Source of the DNA: Desulfamplus sp.
GTDB lineage: Bacteria > Desulfobacterota > Desulfobacteria > Desulfobacterales > Desulfobacteraceae
Length of the DNA: 64,000 bases
Direction: 5' to 3'
Assembly: GCA_015232455.1 (NCBI GenBank)
Contig: JADFZQ010000014.1
Location: forward strand, 1-64,000
Positions 25,027-33,943 of the stretch are shown in pieces. A program made the translations under genes and the position numbers. Every line of letters begins with the position of its first letter. The stretch's first letter is position 1. A model generated the notes under the pieces. It was given only the letters and a program-made list of their open reading frames with translations, was not told where the DNA came from and did not search any database.

Positions 25027-26126
25027 TTTGCTGACTCCTTACTTTTTATGCTAAAAAGCGATGGGAATTGGAAAAACTTTGCAACTTTTAAGAATTTTTC
25101 TCCAGCTCCAGTTATCTCAAATGTTTTTGATTCAGATTTAACTTGGCGATATATTCCAATAATCAAATTAACACCAAGTGAATCGACATTCTCAATATTG
25201 TCTGCCTTAAAAACAACCTTAGAGACATTGGGATATGTTTTAAGTTTTTGCAAGAAAAAGTCTCTTAATTTTTCAATTTGGCTTGCAACTAAATCTGTTG
25301 TTGGCATTAAAAACAGAGTGTCTTTTTCAAGATTTAGATCGTTTTGGAGCACGAATCCATATTTTATCTTCTGCTCTGTCAAATCAATAGGTGAGATGCG
25401 ATCTTCAGGAATACTAAGAGAATTTGAGATAAACTCTGAACTAAAGTCAGTTCCAAAAACAACAATAAAGGGGAGATCAATATCTAAGCAATCTTCAAGC
25501 CCTTGAACACTGTCAACATCTAAACTTGATTCAATGAACTCTCCGTGTTTGTTAATTTCATTGATTATATCAAAAGGAGTTTTGCCTTTAAGTGTTAAAT
25601 CTCTCTTTAGATCAAATTTAAGAGAATAAAGATTCAATCCTGTTTTTAGGAAGTTTTCCAATTTATCTTCAGCAATTTCAAACTTGTTTGACTGCCTACT
25701 ATTACCGCTGCTCTCTTGGATAGTAATTATCTTAACTGGTTTATCGTTTTGCTTTAAATAAGATGTTAAAAGCTCTATCTCTTCCTTAATATTATATTGT
25801 TCGCTTTTATTTATATCATTTAGCATAGAACTCAGAAGAGCCACGCCAGTTAAAAATGATTGAATAAGCCCTTTGCTTGGCTTTATCTTACCATAACGCA
25901 ATTGAGAAAGCAGACTCTCCATAGTATAAGAGAGTTCTCCAATTTTCAGAAAGTGGTAAAAACCTGACGCACCTTTTATAGTGCGCATTGCTCGAAATAT
26001 TCCATTCCAAATATCAGAATCAATGTTATCTATATTTTTCTGTAGTTCAAGCAGATCAGATTTGATTGAATCTAAATGCACCAAAGACTCTTTCGCAAAA
26101 ACTTTTACCAACTCATCTTCCATCAT
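25023..26126 (-). CDS. Degenerate HPt - STAS domain protein
   Basis: The N-terminal 120 residues are clearly related to the CheA P1 domain encoded next to it (GIFRAMRTIKGASGF against GIFRAVHSIKGASGF), but the phospho-acceptor His is Arg48, so it cannot take a phosphate there. A middle part resembles the P1-P3 linker region of the CheA. The C-terminal ~100 residues form a STAS domain with the NVDSLGVNLIIG stretch, whose Ser corresponds to the phosphorylated Ser of RsbV/SpoIIAA. It probably arose by duplication of the 5' half of cheA and fusion to STAS. The adjacent PP2C/kinase protein is the likely regulator of that Ser. Confidence 0.82.
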   Translation of the reverse strand: MMEDELVKVFAKESLVHLDSIKSDLLELQKNIDNIDSDIWNGIFRAMRTIKGASGFYHFLKIGELSYTMESLLSQLRYGKIKPSKGLIQSFLTGVALLSSMLNDINKSEQYNIKEEIELLTSYLKQNDKPVKIITIQESSGNSRQSNKFEIAEDKLENFLKTGLNLYSLKFDLKRDLTLKGKTPFDIINEINKHGEFIESSLDVDSVQGLEDCLDIDLPFIVVFGTDFSSEFISNSLSIPEDRISPIDLTEQKIKYGFVLQNDLNLEKDTLFLMPTTDLVASQIEKLRDFFLQKLKTYPNVSKVVFKADNIENVDSLGVNLIIGIYRQVKSESKTFEITGAGEKFLKVAKFFQFPSLFSIKSKESAK

Positions 26127-26168
26127 AATTGATTCCTCCTTGCTTGCTATTCATATAAGTCATATTTT

Positions 26169-28172
26169 TCAATTTGTTTTAAAAATCAAAGTTACCGCAT
26201 TACCATCAACTATCACCTCTTGACCAACTGAAGTCATAAGAGTTAAGCCACGTTTTCCGATCTGCGTTAGAGTTAAATCTGTCTGCTTACGAACATTTTT
26301 TTTAAAATCAAATCCCGCCCCTTCATCTAAAATAATTATCTTTAGTTCGTTATCTTTAAGATATATATCAACTTCAAAATGGGCAGTTGGTTTATAATTA
26401 TTTCCATGCTCAACCGCATTAAGCATTGCCTCTCTGACAGATAAAAGCACAATATCTTTGTCATTTCCTTGTGGTATTTTTTCAATTGGTAAAATATTTT
26501 CTATCCAGCTACATGCTCTGTCAACTTCATTATATGTTGATAAAAATTCTGAATGAAAAGTTGGGCTGCCATTTTTTTGAGGATTGTTAATGCAAATGAG
26601 AAGCAGATCATCATCTTGCTCTTTTTTATCTAATATATTATCAAGAATATGTTGGCAAATACCTTTTATAGTGTTTTTACTGAAAAATTCGGAACTGCTC
26701 TCAATAGCATCTATAAGCTCCTTTACTTCAATACCATCTGAAAACAAAAAGAGATAAGAGTTAGGCTCTAACTTCTCAGACTCAAATATAAAAAGATCAT
26801 CGTCATCTAAAATACCAAGAACCATACCTCCGCCATTGAGGAGTTTATAACTTGGTTCATTGTTTAAATCAAAAGAGACAAGAAGTCCGCCCGGGTTACC
26901 TGCAGAGGCTATCTTAAGTTTTCCTGATAAACGTTCCCAAAATATAACAGTTGCACAGACATGAGATTTATCGTTTCCAACTTTAATCAACTCTCTGTTT
27001 ATTTTTTTAAGCAAAGATATTGGCTCTTTGTGGCTGTCCCAAAATGAGGTGAGTATTCCTGTAAAAGTTGCACTTGTATATGAACTTATAACATCATGAC
27101 CTGAAACATCTGCAATCACAAGACCGCAATCTCCATCAAGACCAAATCTATGGCATCTCATCAAATCTCCGCCAGCTTCATGCAAAGGTAGATATGTAAA
27201 ATCAACCAATTGACATAAGTTAATACAACCTGCTCGAAATAGTTGAGATTGAGCTTGTCGTACTAAAGATGCTGTTTTGGCATCAGATAGACGAGAACCT
27301 TTTAACATTAATTGGGAGAGGGCAGATTCAATGATTTCAATAGCATTATTTTTTGTGATTTGAGCTTGGGGTATAATTCCATCAACTTTTTGCTGAACAG
27401 CATACTGAAATGTGGAAGGATCGTAAGATTGGGTATAGAGAAATACAAGGATATGAGCAAATTGCCTTTTTATAATTGTCAATAAACCAAGACCATCAAT
27501 GCCTGATGTAAATATGTTGCTTACAACAATATCAAGAATCTTATCTCTATTTTCTTCAATAAATTTTAATGCTTCTGAACCATTGCTAACACTATAAACT
27601 TCAAAACCAATCTGAATCAAAAAATCACTATAACTATCCCTTAGCTGTTTATTTTCTTCAACTACAAGTAAACTATAGCCCTTAAATGGACAAGATTTAT
27701 CAAAAGATTCTTCATTTACTTGAGATGAGTTTTTAACAATTTCCTCTCTATTAGAATCTTGACATTTTGTATAATATTTTTTTGCGTTAGAGTTATCTTC
27801 TGCATTAGGCGGCTCTTTTAGATATTTTTCAATTATTGCTCGCAACTGTTTAAAATCAACAGGTTTAGGAAGAAAATCATTACACCCAGCCCTTAAACTT
27901 CTTTGGCGATCCTGTTTTAGTGCAAGAGCTGAAACTGCCACAATAGGGATAGTAAATCCTAATTCTCTTATCTTTTTTACTGTTTCAAACCCGTCCATAC
28001 CGGGCATTAGCAGATCCATTATGATCAATTTAAAGTCGCTCTTGTTGAGCTTTAGTAGAGCATCTTTTCCATTTATAGCCTCTTCTACTAAAAAACCTTC
28101 GGCACTAAGTAACTCTGTTACATACATCCTGTTAAATGGATTATCATCAACAATCAAAATATTAGGTTTCAC
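26169..28172 (-). CDS. REC-REC-PP2C-HATPase protein (RsbU/RsbW-like switch)
   Basis: The 667-residue protein has receiver 1 (residues 4-118) with Asp53 in LIIMDLLMPGMDGFET. Receiver 2 (~165-290) has Asn219 where the acceptor Asp is expected (LDIVVSNIFTSGIDG). A SpoIIE/RsbU-type PP2C phosphatase (~320-520) contains HEAGGDLM and GLVIADVSGHDV. A C-terminal RsbW-like HATPase (~550-667) contains SVREAMLNAVEHGNN, ILDEGAGFDF and GKRGLTLM. It can thus both dephosphorylate and phosphorylate an STAS partner, presumably the adjacent protein, under control of phosphorylation from CheA. Heads the chemosensory operon. Confidence 0.88.
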   Translation of the reverse strand: MKPNILIVDDNPFNRMYVTELLSAEGFLVEEAINGKDALLKLNKSDFKLIIMDLLMPGMDGFETVKKIRELGFTIPIVAVSALALKQDRQRSLRAGCNDFLPKPVDFKQLRAIIEKYLKEPPNAEDNSNAKKYYTKCQDSNREEIVKNSSQVNEESFDKSCPFKGYSLLVVEENKQLRDSYSDFLIQIGFEVYSVSNGSEALKFIEENRDKILDIVVSNIFTSGIDGLGLLTIIKRQFAHILVFLYTQSYDPSTFQYAVQQKVDGIIPQAQITKNNAIEIIESALSQLMLKGSRLSDAKTASLVRQAQSQLFRAGCINLCQLVDFTYLPLHEAGGDLMRCHRFGLDGDCGLVIADVSGHDVISSYTSATFTGILTSFWDSHKEPISLLKKINRELIKVGNDKSHVCATVIFWERLSGKLKIASAGNPGGLLVSFDLNNEPSYKLLNGGGMVLGILDDDDLFIFESEKLEPNSYLFLFSDGIEVKELIDAIESSSEFFSKNTIKGICQHILDNILDKKEQDDDLLLICINNPQKNGSPTFHSEFLSTYNEVDRACSWIENILPIEKIPQGNDKDIVLLSVREAMLNAVEHGNNYKPTAHFEVDIYLKDNELKIIILDEGAGFDFKKNVRKQTDLTLTQIGKRGLTLMTSVGQEVIVDGNAVTLIFKTN

Positions 28173-28257
28173 TATTTTTATCCAATAAAATCAAAGGCTC
28201 AAATCCGAAATTTTAGAATGTTTGTAATTTAATAACACCAGAGATTGAATAAATTGA

Positions 28258-28301
28258 GTAGGGAACAACGATCGTAGGGAACAGCGATCGTTGTTCCCTA
28301 C
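28258..28301. repeat. Long perfect palindromic repeat
   Basis: Arms GTAGGGAACAACGATCG and CGATCGTTGTTCCCTAC are perfect 17-base complements around a 10-base loop that itself repeats TAGGGAACAG. It lies in the 185-bp gap between the HsdR_N-like gene and the REC-PP2C gene. It could act as a transcript-stabilising or attenuating hairpin; no U-run follows on either strand. Confidence 0.8.
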
Positions 28302-28357
28302 CTACCTATGACATCTCCTTGCTCAGTATAATTTCGGACATTATTAAATTGTTATTC

Positions 28358-28987
28358 CTAAAGTATCTGTCCCGTTAAAAATGGCGAAGCATCACACTCT
28401 TGCTCGTTTCTTTCAAGATCATAGGAGCGAAAAATAGTCATCTCTCGCTCCTTTTTTTCTAAAGGAAATGGGATATATTTAAACGACTCAAGAAACTTTA
28501 TACCCTCATTTTTTCTTGGAATAAGCTCTAAGCCTTCTACTTTGTTTTCATATCTATTTTTTTTATCTTTCTCTTTATTAGAACTATAACTTAGATAAGG
28601 ATCGGATACAATATTACCCAATATAGCCTTGCCAGATATAACATCTCTTACAAGAGCCTCTTTCCCATTTGTTGATACGGAAAATGGTATTTGAACATCA
28701 TAAACTAACCTTGCTGCTGCAAGTATCTCACGCTCGTATGATGCAAGTGAGCCAGCAATACACCTTATAGCCATAAGTGGTTTTTCGTTGCAACAGACAA
28801 TGAGATCAATCTTTGAGGTATATTCTTCATCCTTAAACATAATTTTGATAGGCACATCAACCAAAACATCTTGTTTTTCGTATCCTCTGTTTTCAACAAG
28901 AAATCTTTCAAAAAGCTGACGGCTGCCTTCAGCCCCAATATCTGGAACCATTTTTCCTGTTATGTAGTCAATTAGTGTAAGATTCAT
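28358..28987 (-). CDS. HsdR N-terminal-domain-like protein, function unknown
   Basis: Translation from the ATG at 28987 (GGA 11 bases upstream; an earlier ATG at 28996 is possible) gives about 209 residues. The region SKIDLIVCCNEKPLMAIRCI aligns with the 'type I restriction R protein N-terminus' domain (HSDR_N_2), but the ExK pair of the nuclease site is replaced (AIRCI). LASYEREILAAARLVYDVQIPFSVSTNGKE follows in the arrangement seen in stand-alone Desulfobacterota members. It is probably not a nuclease. It sits directly behind the RsfS-GpmI gene (21 bp), suggesting cotranscription. Confidence 0.7.
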   Translation of the reverse strand: MNLTLIDYITGKMVPDIGAEGSRQLFERFLVENRGYEKQDVLVDVPIKIMFKDEEYTSKIDLIVCCNEKPLMAIRCIAGSLASYEREILAAARLVYDVQIPFSVSTNGKEALVRDVISGKAILGNIVSDPYLSYSSNKEKDKKNRYENKVEGLELIPRKNEGIKFLESFKYIPFPLEKKEREMTIFRSYDLERNEQECDASPFLTGQIL

Positions 28988-29008
28988 AATAATCATCCAT
29001 ATTTATTA

Positions 29009-31042
29009 TCAAAAAAGAGGTTTGCCAGACATCTCTTTTGGCTGTTCAAGTCCCATAACCTTTAATATTGTTGGTGCAATATCGCCAAGAATACCGCTAT
29101 TAAGTGTTATATTTTTGTATTTATCGCCAGCAAGTATGAATTTAACTGGATTTAGGGTATGTGCTGTATGAGGATTTCCATCTTTATCTTTCATCTGTTC
29201 AGCATTTCCATGATCTGCTGTTACCATTGCAGTTCCACCACTCTTCCAGATAGCTTCAACAACCTTTTTTACACACTCATCAACAGTAGAGCAAGCCTTG
29301 ATTGCTGCTTCTAAATTGCCCGTATGACCTACCATATCCATGTTGGCAAAATTGAGAATCATCAATCTTATCTCTCCTTTATCAATCTTTTCGCAAGCCG
29401 ATTGTGCAACTTTGTAGGCACTCATTTCAGGTTTTTCGTCGTATGTTCTAACCTCTCTTGGAGATGGAATAAGTATCCGTTCTTCCAATGGAAATACCTT
29501 TTCGTCTCCTCCATTGAAAAAATAGGTTACATGTGCATATTTTTCGGTTTCAGCAATTCTAAGTTGAGCAAGATTTTCACGGCTTACAACCTCTCCAAGA
29601 ATATTATTTAAGTGTTGAGGCTTAAAAATTACAGGCAATGAAAATGATTCATCATATTGAGTCATGCAAAGAAACCCTGAAAGCTTTGGAACTATTTTTC
29701 TCTCAAATCCTGTGAAATTATCCTCTGTAAAGGCTCTTGTAATCTCTCTTGCCCTGTCTGCTCTAAAATTGAAAAATATAATAGCATCTTCATCTTTTAC
29801 TATCCCATCATTATCTGCAATCAATATTGGTTTTACAAATTCATCTGTCTGACCAGCATCATAAGCCTCTTTGATCGCATTCAATGGGTCAACTCTTCTT
29901 CTATTTAAGCCAACTCCAGCAGTGTATAGTGCATAAGCCTTTTGGACTCTATCCCAACGTGTATCTCTATCCATTGCGTAGAATCTGCCGCAAACAGTTG
30001 CAATAGCTATCTTTGCTCTTTTTTCTTCTATTTTATTCTCAATTTCATTGTTGCTAAATTGGGTTGTAGTATTATTCTCACTCCTATTACTTATATTTTC
30101 AAAATCCTTACTTTCAATATATTTTCCAAGCTGAGTTAGGTAACTAATTCCGCTTTGAGGAGGAGTATCTCTGCCATCAAGTATTGCATGAATAAAGATA
30201 TTGTTAATTTTAAATTTAGATGCCATCTCAATAAGTGCAAACAGATGATCAATATGGCTGTGAACTCCTCCGTCAGATAAAAGCCCCATAAGGTGAAGTG
30301 AAGAATCTTTATCTTTGACTATCTGCATCATCTTCACAAGCTCTGGAATATCAAAAAAAGATTTATCCTCAATTGCAAGATTGATCCTAACTAAATCTTG
30401 AAATACCGTTCTTCCAGCACTGATATTCATGTGTCCAACTTCTGAATTACCCATTACACCATCTGGTAACCCAACAGCTCTGCCTGAACATAAAAGTTTT
30501 GAGCATGGGTAGTTTTTTTCTAACATATCAAGAAAGGGAGTGTTTGCAAGGGCAACTGCATTATCTGTTGTAATTGGATTGACACCCCAGCCATCTAATA
30601 TCAAAAGAGCATCAACAGAATTTTTCTTATAACTGTTTTTCTTAAAATCATTTTCCATCTCTGAAATATCTAACCTTGGAGCATCTGCCCAAAGACCTTC
30701 AATATCGTAAAAGTCTCTGGTCTCTTTATTAAATACATGGATAATAACATCGCCAAAATCAAGCAAAGCCCATGTTCCGTCCTTAATACTTTCACCCTCT
30801 TTCATACCTTCAGTGCCAAGTGGTAAATTACCAATTTTTTTCATATTAATATGGATATTTTCAGCAATTGAAGATACCTGTCTTGAAGATGAGGCAGTTA
30901 TAACAATTATTGCGTCAGTGTAAGATGTAAGCCTTCTTACATCCATTACAGTAATTTTCTCTGCTTTTCTTGCAAAAATTTCGTTTAAATAAGGGGTTAA
31001 AGTCAGTTTAAAATCTATATTTTCTATCTCGTTTGTGGTCAT
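29009..31042 (-). CDS. gpmI: RsfS ribosomal silencing factor fused to phosphoglycerate mutase (iPGM)
   Basis: The 677-residue fusion has residues 1-125 as a complete RsfS domain (VMDVRRLTSYTDAIIVITAS and GTWALLDFGDVIIHVFNKET), which binds ribosomal protein L14 and blocks subunit joining in starvation. Residues 142-677 are cofactor-independent phosphoglycerate mutase, interconverting 3- and 2-phosphoglycerate. LLILDGWG has the metal-binding Asp and GNSEVGH has catalytic Ser200, with TADHGNAEQM near the end. A ~30-residue polar insertion (SNRSENNTTTQFSNNEIENK) lies near residue 320. No stop or start codon separates the two parts. Homologues are usually neighbouring separate genes. Confidence 0.92.
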   Translation of the reverse strand: MTTNEIENIDFKLTLTPYLNEIFARKAEKITVMDVRRLTSYTDAIIVITASSSRQVSSIAENIHINMKKIGNLPLGTEGMKEGESIKDGTWALLDFGDVIIHVFNKETRDFYDIEGLWADAPRLDISEMENDFKKNSYKKNSVDALLILDGWGVNPITTDNAVALANTPFLDMLEKNYPCSKLLCSGRAVGLPDGVMGNSEVGHMNISAGRTVFQDLVRINLAIEDKSFFDIPELVKMMQIVKDKDSSLHLMGLLSDGGVHSHIDHLFALIEMASKFKINNIFIHAILDGRDTPPQSGISYLTQLGKYIESKDFENISNRSENNTTTQFSNNEIENKIEEKRAKIAIATVCGRFYAMDRDTRWDRVQKAYALYTAGVGLNRRRVDPLNAIKEAYDAGQTDEFVKPILIADNDGIVKDEDAIIFFNFRADRAREITRAFTEDNFTGFERKIVPKLSGFLCMTQYDESFSLPVIFKPQHLNNILGEVVSRENLAQLRIAETEKYAHVTYFFNGGDEKVFPLEERILIPSPREVRTYDEKPEMSAYKVAQSACEKIDKGEIRLMILNFANMDMVGHTGNLEAAIKACSTVDECVKKVVEAIWKSGGTAMVTADHGNAEQMKDKDGNPHTAHTLNPVKFILAGDKYKNITLNSGILGDIAPTILKVMGLEQPKEMSGKPLF

Positions 31043-31160
31043 TGAGTTATTTTGATCCTTTTAATATGGTAAATTGTAATAAAGAAATTAGAATAGGGTT
31101 AGCGTATTAATTTTAGAGTTATGTTAGCATAATAACTTAATTTTTACTTAACAGATGATC

Positions 31161-31823
31161 TTATAAATAGAGCTTTTTTTGATAAATTATTGATTCAACT
31201 ACAGGTGGAACAAGCCCTTTTATAGATTCACCTCTTTTTATTTTTTCCCTGATAAGTGTTGAAGATATATGAATCTCTGGAACTTCGCAAATATGAACCG
31301 TCTTAAATCCCTGTTTTATATCATGGTTTTTGATAATATTTTCAGATTGAGAAATTTCATATTGAGAAGATATGACTCTTTTTAAAAATGATTCAATATC
31401 TTTTAAGCCTCTGATATCTCCAGCTCTGTACATTACTACTATCTCAGTTAGCTTAAAGATTTCAACACTGTTTTTCCAAGTATTTATATCAAAAAATACA
31501 TCAGAACCCATTATAAAATAGAGTTTTGTATTTTTGTCTATTAAACTTTTAAAGTGTTTGATTGTATCTATTGAGAAAGATTTACCTCTTCTCATAAGTT
31601 CAACATCAGAGATCATAAAGCCTGAAATAGTTGAAACTGCCTGTTCAACCATCTCAAATCGCTCGTTTGCAGTGGCAAGGGTTGTTGTTGTTTTGTGCGG
31701 TGGAATTGCAGATGGAATGATATGAACAGTGTTTAGATTAAACACTGATTTAACGTGGGTAATAACGGCAATATGCCCAAGATGAATTGGGTTAAATGTT
31801 CCTCCAAATAAGCCGACATTCAT
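31161..31823 (-). CDS. nadD: Nicotinate-nucleotide adenylyltransferase
   Basis: This NAD biosynthesis enzyme joins nicotinate mononucleotide to AMP from ATP. The 220 residues begin MNVGLFGGTFNPIHLGHIAV, holding the (H/T)xGH nucleotidyltransferase motif. FIMGSDVFFDINTWKN is the substrate-binding loop and EIHISSTLIREKI the ISSTxIR motif. Length is normal. It precedes rsfS-gpmI by 118 bp, the conserved neighbourhood in this lineage. Confidence 0.93.
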   Translation of the reverse strand: MNVGLFGGTFNPIHLGHIAVITHVKSVFNLNTVHIIPSAIPPHKTTTTLATANERFEMVEQAVSTISGFMISDVELMRRGKSFSIDTIKHFKSLIDKNTKLYFIMGSDVFFDINTWKNSVEIFKLTEIVVMYRAGDIRGLKDIESFLKRVISSQYEISQSENIIKNHDIKQGFKTVHICEVPEIHISSTLIREKIKRGESIKGLVPPVVESIIYQKKLYL

Positions 31824-31879
31824 AGTTTACTCCCATTGCAGAATTGGCTTTCTGGATATGTTCATTGTTTTCTGACACC

Positions 31880-32119
31880 TTATTTATCTTTATCTACTGG
31901 TTCTAAAAGATGCCAAGGGATTTCAATCTTTTCATTATTCAAAATTTTTTTAACAGAAGGAATATCAAGATTTACTATGGTTGCAATAATATCCTCAGAG
32001 AAACCTTGCTTTTTAGCATTATGCACCAACTTTTGCAGCATTGAATAACCCGCTTCCTGACGTCCCTTTTGCAAACCTTTTTGCCAACCCTCTTCTCTAA
32101 GTTTTTCTGCAGTTGTCAT
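31880..32119 (-). CDS. Remnant of Rpn/PDDEXK-type transposase-like nuclease tail
   Basis: The 79-residue product begins MTTAEKLREEGWQKGLQKGR, the GxxxGxxxGRQEG helix seen at the C-terminal end of Rpn/YhgA-like recombination-promoting nucleases, followed by the short helical 'GFSEDIIATIVNLDIPSVKKI' type tail. The nuclease domain that should precede it is missing. It is probably a remnant, or a small independently expressed C-terminal form. It lies 7 bp from the HNH gene in an insertion between nadD and proA. Confidence 0.5.
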   Translation of the reverse strand: MTTAEKLREEGWQKGLQKGRQEAGYSMLQKLVHNAKKQGFSEDIIATIVNLDIPSVKKILNNEKIEIPWHLLEPVDKDK

Positions 32120-32125
32120 GGCAAT

Positions 32126-32539
32126 TTATCCTACTTTTGAATTACTTTTTGCCTCAGCCAAAGACAATTTCTCGAAAGCATCTCCTACTGTTCCTTCGGC
32201 TGCCATATTACGACGCCGTGTTTCTGCCGCTTTCTTAGCCGCCATACTCCGCTTACGAGTTAAAGCTGCTTTCTCTCCAGCATTTTTCATCCGTTTTTTC
32301 CAATCTACCACTTTAGGGCGATCACGCATCTGGAGAATCGTTTCGGTCGAGATAATATCGAGGTCATGCATCTTATGGCAGTTTGGGCAAAGAATGACAA
32401 GATTGCTGATGTCATTATTGCTGCGGTCGCAATCAATGTGAGCTACTTCCAAGACGGCTGGAATGCCGAAACCACAGTGAGCACATACAGGATCATAGGT
32501 CTCAAAAGCAAGCTTACGATAATTGAAGTGTTTTGGCAT
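32126..32539 (-). CDS. HNH endonuclease with basic Ala/Lys/Arg tail
   Basis: From the ATG at 32539 (MPKHFNYRKLAFETYDPVCA) the protein is 137 residues. An HNH core with two zinc-type CxxC pairs (CAHCG, CPNCH) surrounds EVAHIDCDRSNNDISNLVIL. The C-terminal half is strongly basic and Ala-rich (KKAAETRRRNMAA), suited to nucleic-acid binding. HNH proteins of this size occur as homing, phage or toxin nucleases; no partner is visible. It interrupts the expected proA-nadD order. Confidence 0.75.
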   Translation of the reverse strand: MPKHFNYRKLAFETYDPVCAHCGFGIPAVLEVAHIDCDRSNNDISNLVILCPNCHKMHDLDIISTETILQMRDRPKVVDWKKRMKNAGEKAALTRKRSMAAKKAAETRRRNMAAEGTVGDAFEKLSLAEAKSNSKVG

Positions 32540-32589
32540 TCCGACTTTCAGCCTTCTATAATAACATACACATAGCAAAACACAATTTG

Positions 32590-33906
32590 TTAAATCCTAA
32601 CCTGCCCAGTGCCTCTGACTACAAATTTAGTTGAGGTAAGCTCCTCTAAACCCATTGGACCAAAAGCATGAAGTTTTGAGGTGCTGATACCAATTTCAGC
32701 CCCCAATCCTAACTCTCCTCCATCGTTGAATCTTGTAGAAGCGTTAACCGCAACCATTGAAGAGGAGACCGTTTTTATAAATTTTTCAGCTCTATCCATA
32801 TCAGTAGTTATTATTACATCAGTGTGGTCAGAGCCATAAGCTGCTATATGTTCGATAGCTTCTGTCATGCTATTAACAATTTTGACAGCAAGGATTAGAT
32901 CAAGATATTCAGCGTGCCAATCCACCTCTTGAGCCTCAGCAACCTTGAGATTTTGGGAGATATTTTTAAGCAAATCAAGAGTTATCTGGCAGCCTCTAAT
33001 TTCCACGCCAGCCTCTGCAAATCTTTGAGCCATTATTGGTAGAAATTTAGGGGCAATCTCTTTATGGATAAGCAAAGTCTCCATTGCATTGCAAACACCC
33101 GGACGATGCACTTTTGAGTTAAAACAGACCTTTACAGCAAGCTCTATATCCGCAACTTTATCAATGTAAGCATGACATACACCTTTGTAGTGTTTAAGAA
33201 CTGGAATTGTTGAGTGCTGAACTACAAATCTAATAAGAGACTCACCGCCTCTTGGAATGACAAGATCAATAAACTCTTCTTGCTTTAAAAGGTGGGTTAC
33301 AGCCTCTCTATCTTGGATTGGAATAACTTGGACAGCATCTTTTAATATCTGAATATCATCTTTTGACGCTGTTAAATTTGAATCTCTATATCTAAGTCCT
33401 ATCTCTACCAACGACTCTTGAATAATCTCGGCAAGTATAATGTTTGAGTTAAATGCTTCAGAGCCTCCGCGTAAAATTGCACAGTTGCCAGCTTTAAGGC
33501 ACAATGCTGCTGCGTCAACAGTTACATTGGGGCGTGATTCATAAATCATTGCAATAACGCCAAGCGGAATCCTCATTTTAGAAACTTCAAGTCCATTTGG
33601 ACGTCTCCACTGCCTTGTTATCTGTCCAACAGGATCAGGCAGTTCTGCAACCTCTTTAAGCCCTTTAATCATGGATTGAATTGTTCCATCACTGATTTTA
33701 AGCCTATCTATCATAGCAGCAGAAAGCCCCTTAGATGTTGCATACTCTATATCTTTTTGATTTTCATTTTGAATTTTATCTTTATACAAGAGAAGTTTAT
33801 CAGAAATAGCGTGAAGTATAAGATTTTTCTGCTCTGTTGATGCCACAGCCATCTTTCTTGATGCAGCTTTTGCCCTGACTGCAATATCTTTTATAGTAGA
33901 TTCCAT
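32590..33906 (-). CDS. proA: Gamma-glutamyl phosphate reductase
   Basis: This is the second proline biosynthesis step, reducing glutamyl-5-phosphate with NADPH to glutamate semialdehyde. The 438 residues have normal length. The aldehyde-dehydrogenase fold shows PLGVIAMIYESRPNVTVDAA, LVIPRGGESLIRFV and the catalytic Cys in KVHRPGVCNAMETLL, ending with LGLGAEIGISTSKLHAFGPM. proB lies 1.7 kb upstream instead of adjacent. Confidence 0.95.
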   Translation of the reverse strand: MESTIKDIAVRAKAASRKMAVASTEQKNLILHAISDKLLLYKDKIQNENQKDIEYATSKGLSAAMIDRLKISDGTIQSMIKGLKEVAELPDPVGQITRQWRRPNGLEVSKMRIPLGVIAMIYESRPNVTVDAAALCLKAGNCAILRGGSEAFNSNIILAEIIQESLVEIGLRYRDSNLTASKDDIQILKDAVQVIPIQDREAVTHLLKQEEFIDLVIPRGGESLIRFVVQHSTIPVLKHYKGVCHAYIDKVADIELAVKVCFNSKVHRPGVCNAMETLLIHKEIAPKFLPIMAQRFAEAGVEIRGCQITLDLLKNISQNLKVAEAQEVDWHAEYLDLILAVKIVNSMTEAIEHIAAYGSDHTDVIITTDMDRAEKFIKTVSSSMVAVNASTRFNDGGELGLGAEIGISTSKLHAFGPMGLEELTSTKFVVRGTGQVRI

Positions 33907-33943
33907 AAAAATGATTTTCTCCTTTTCATCAGCGTTTGCATAT

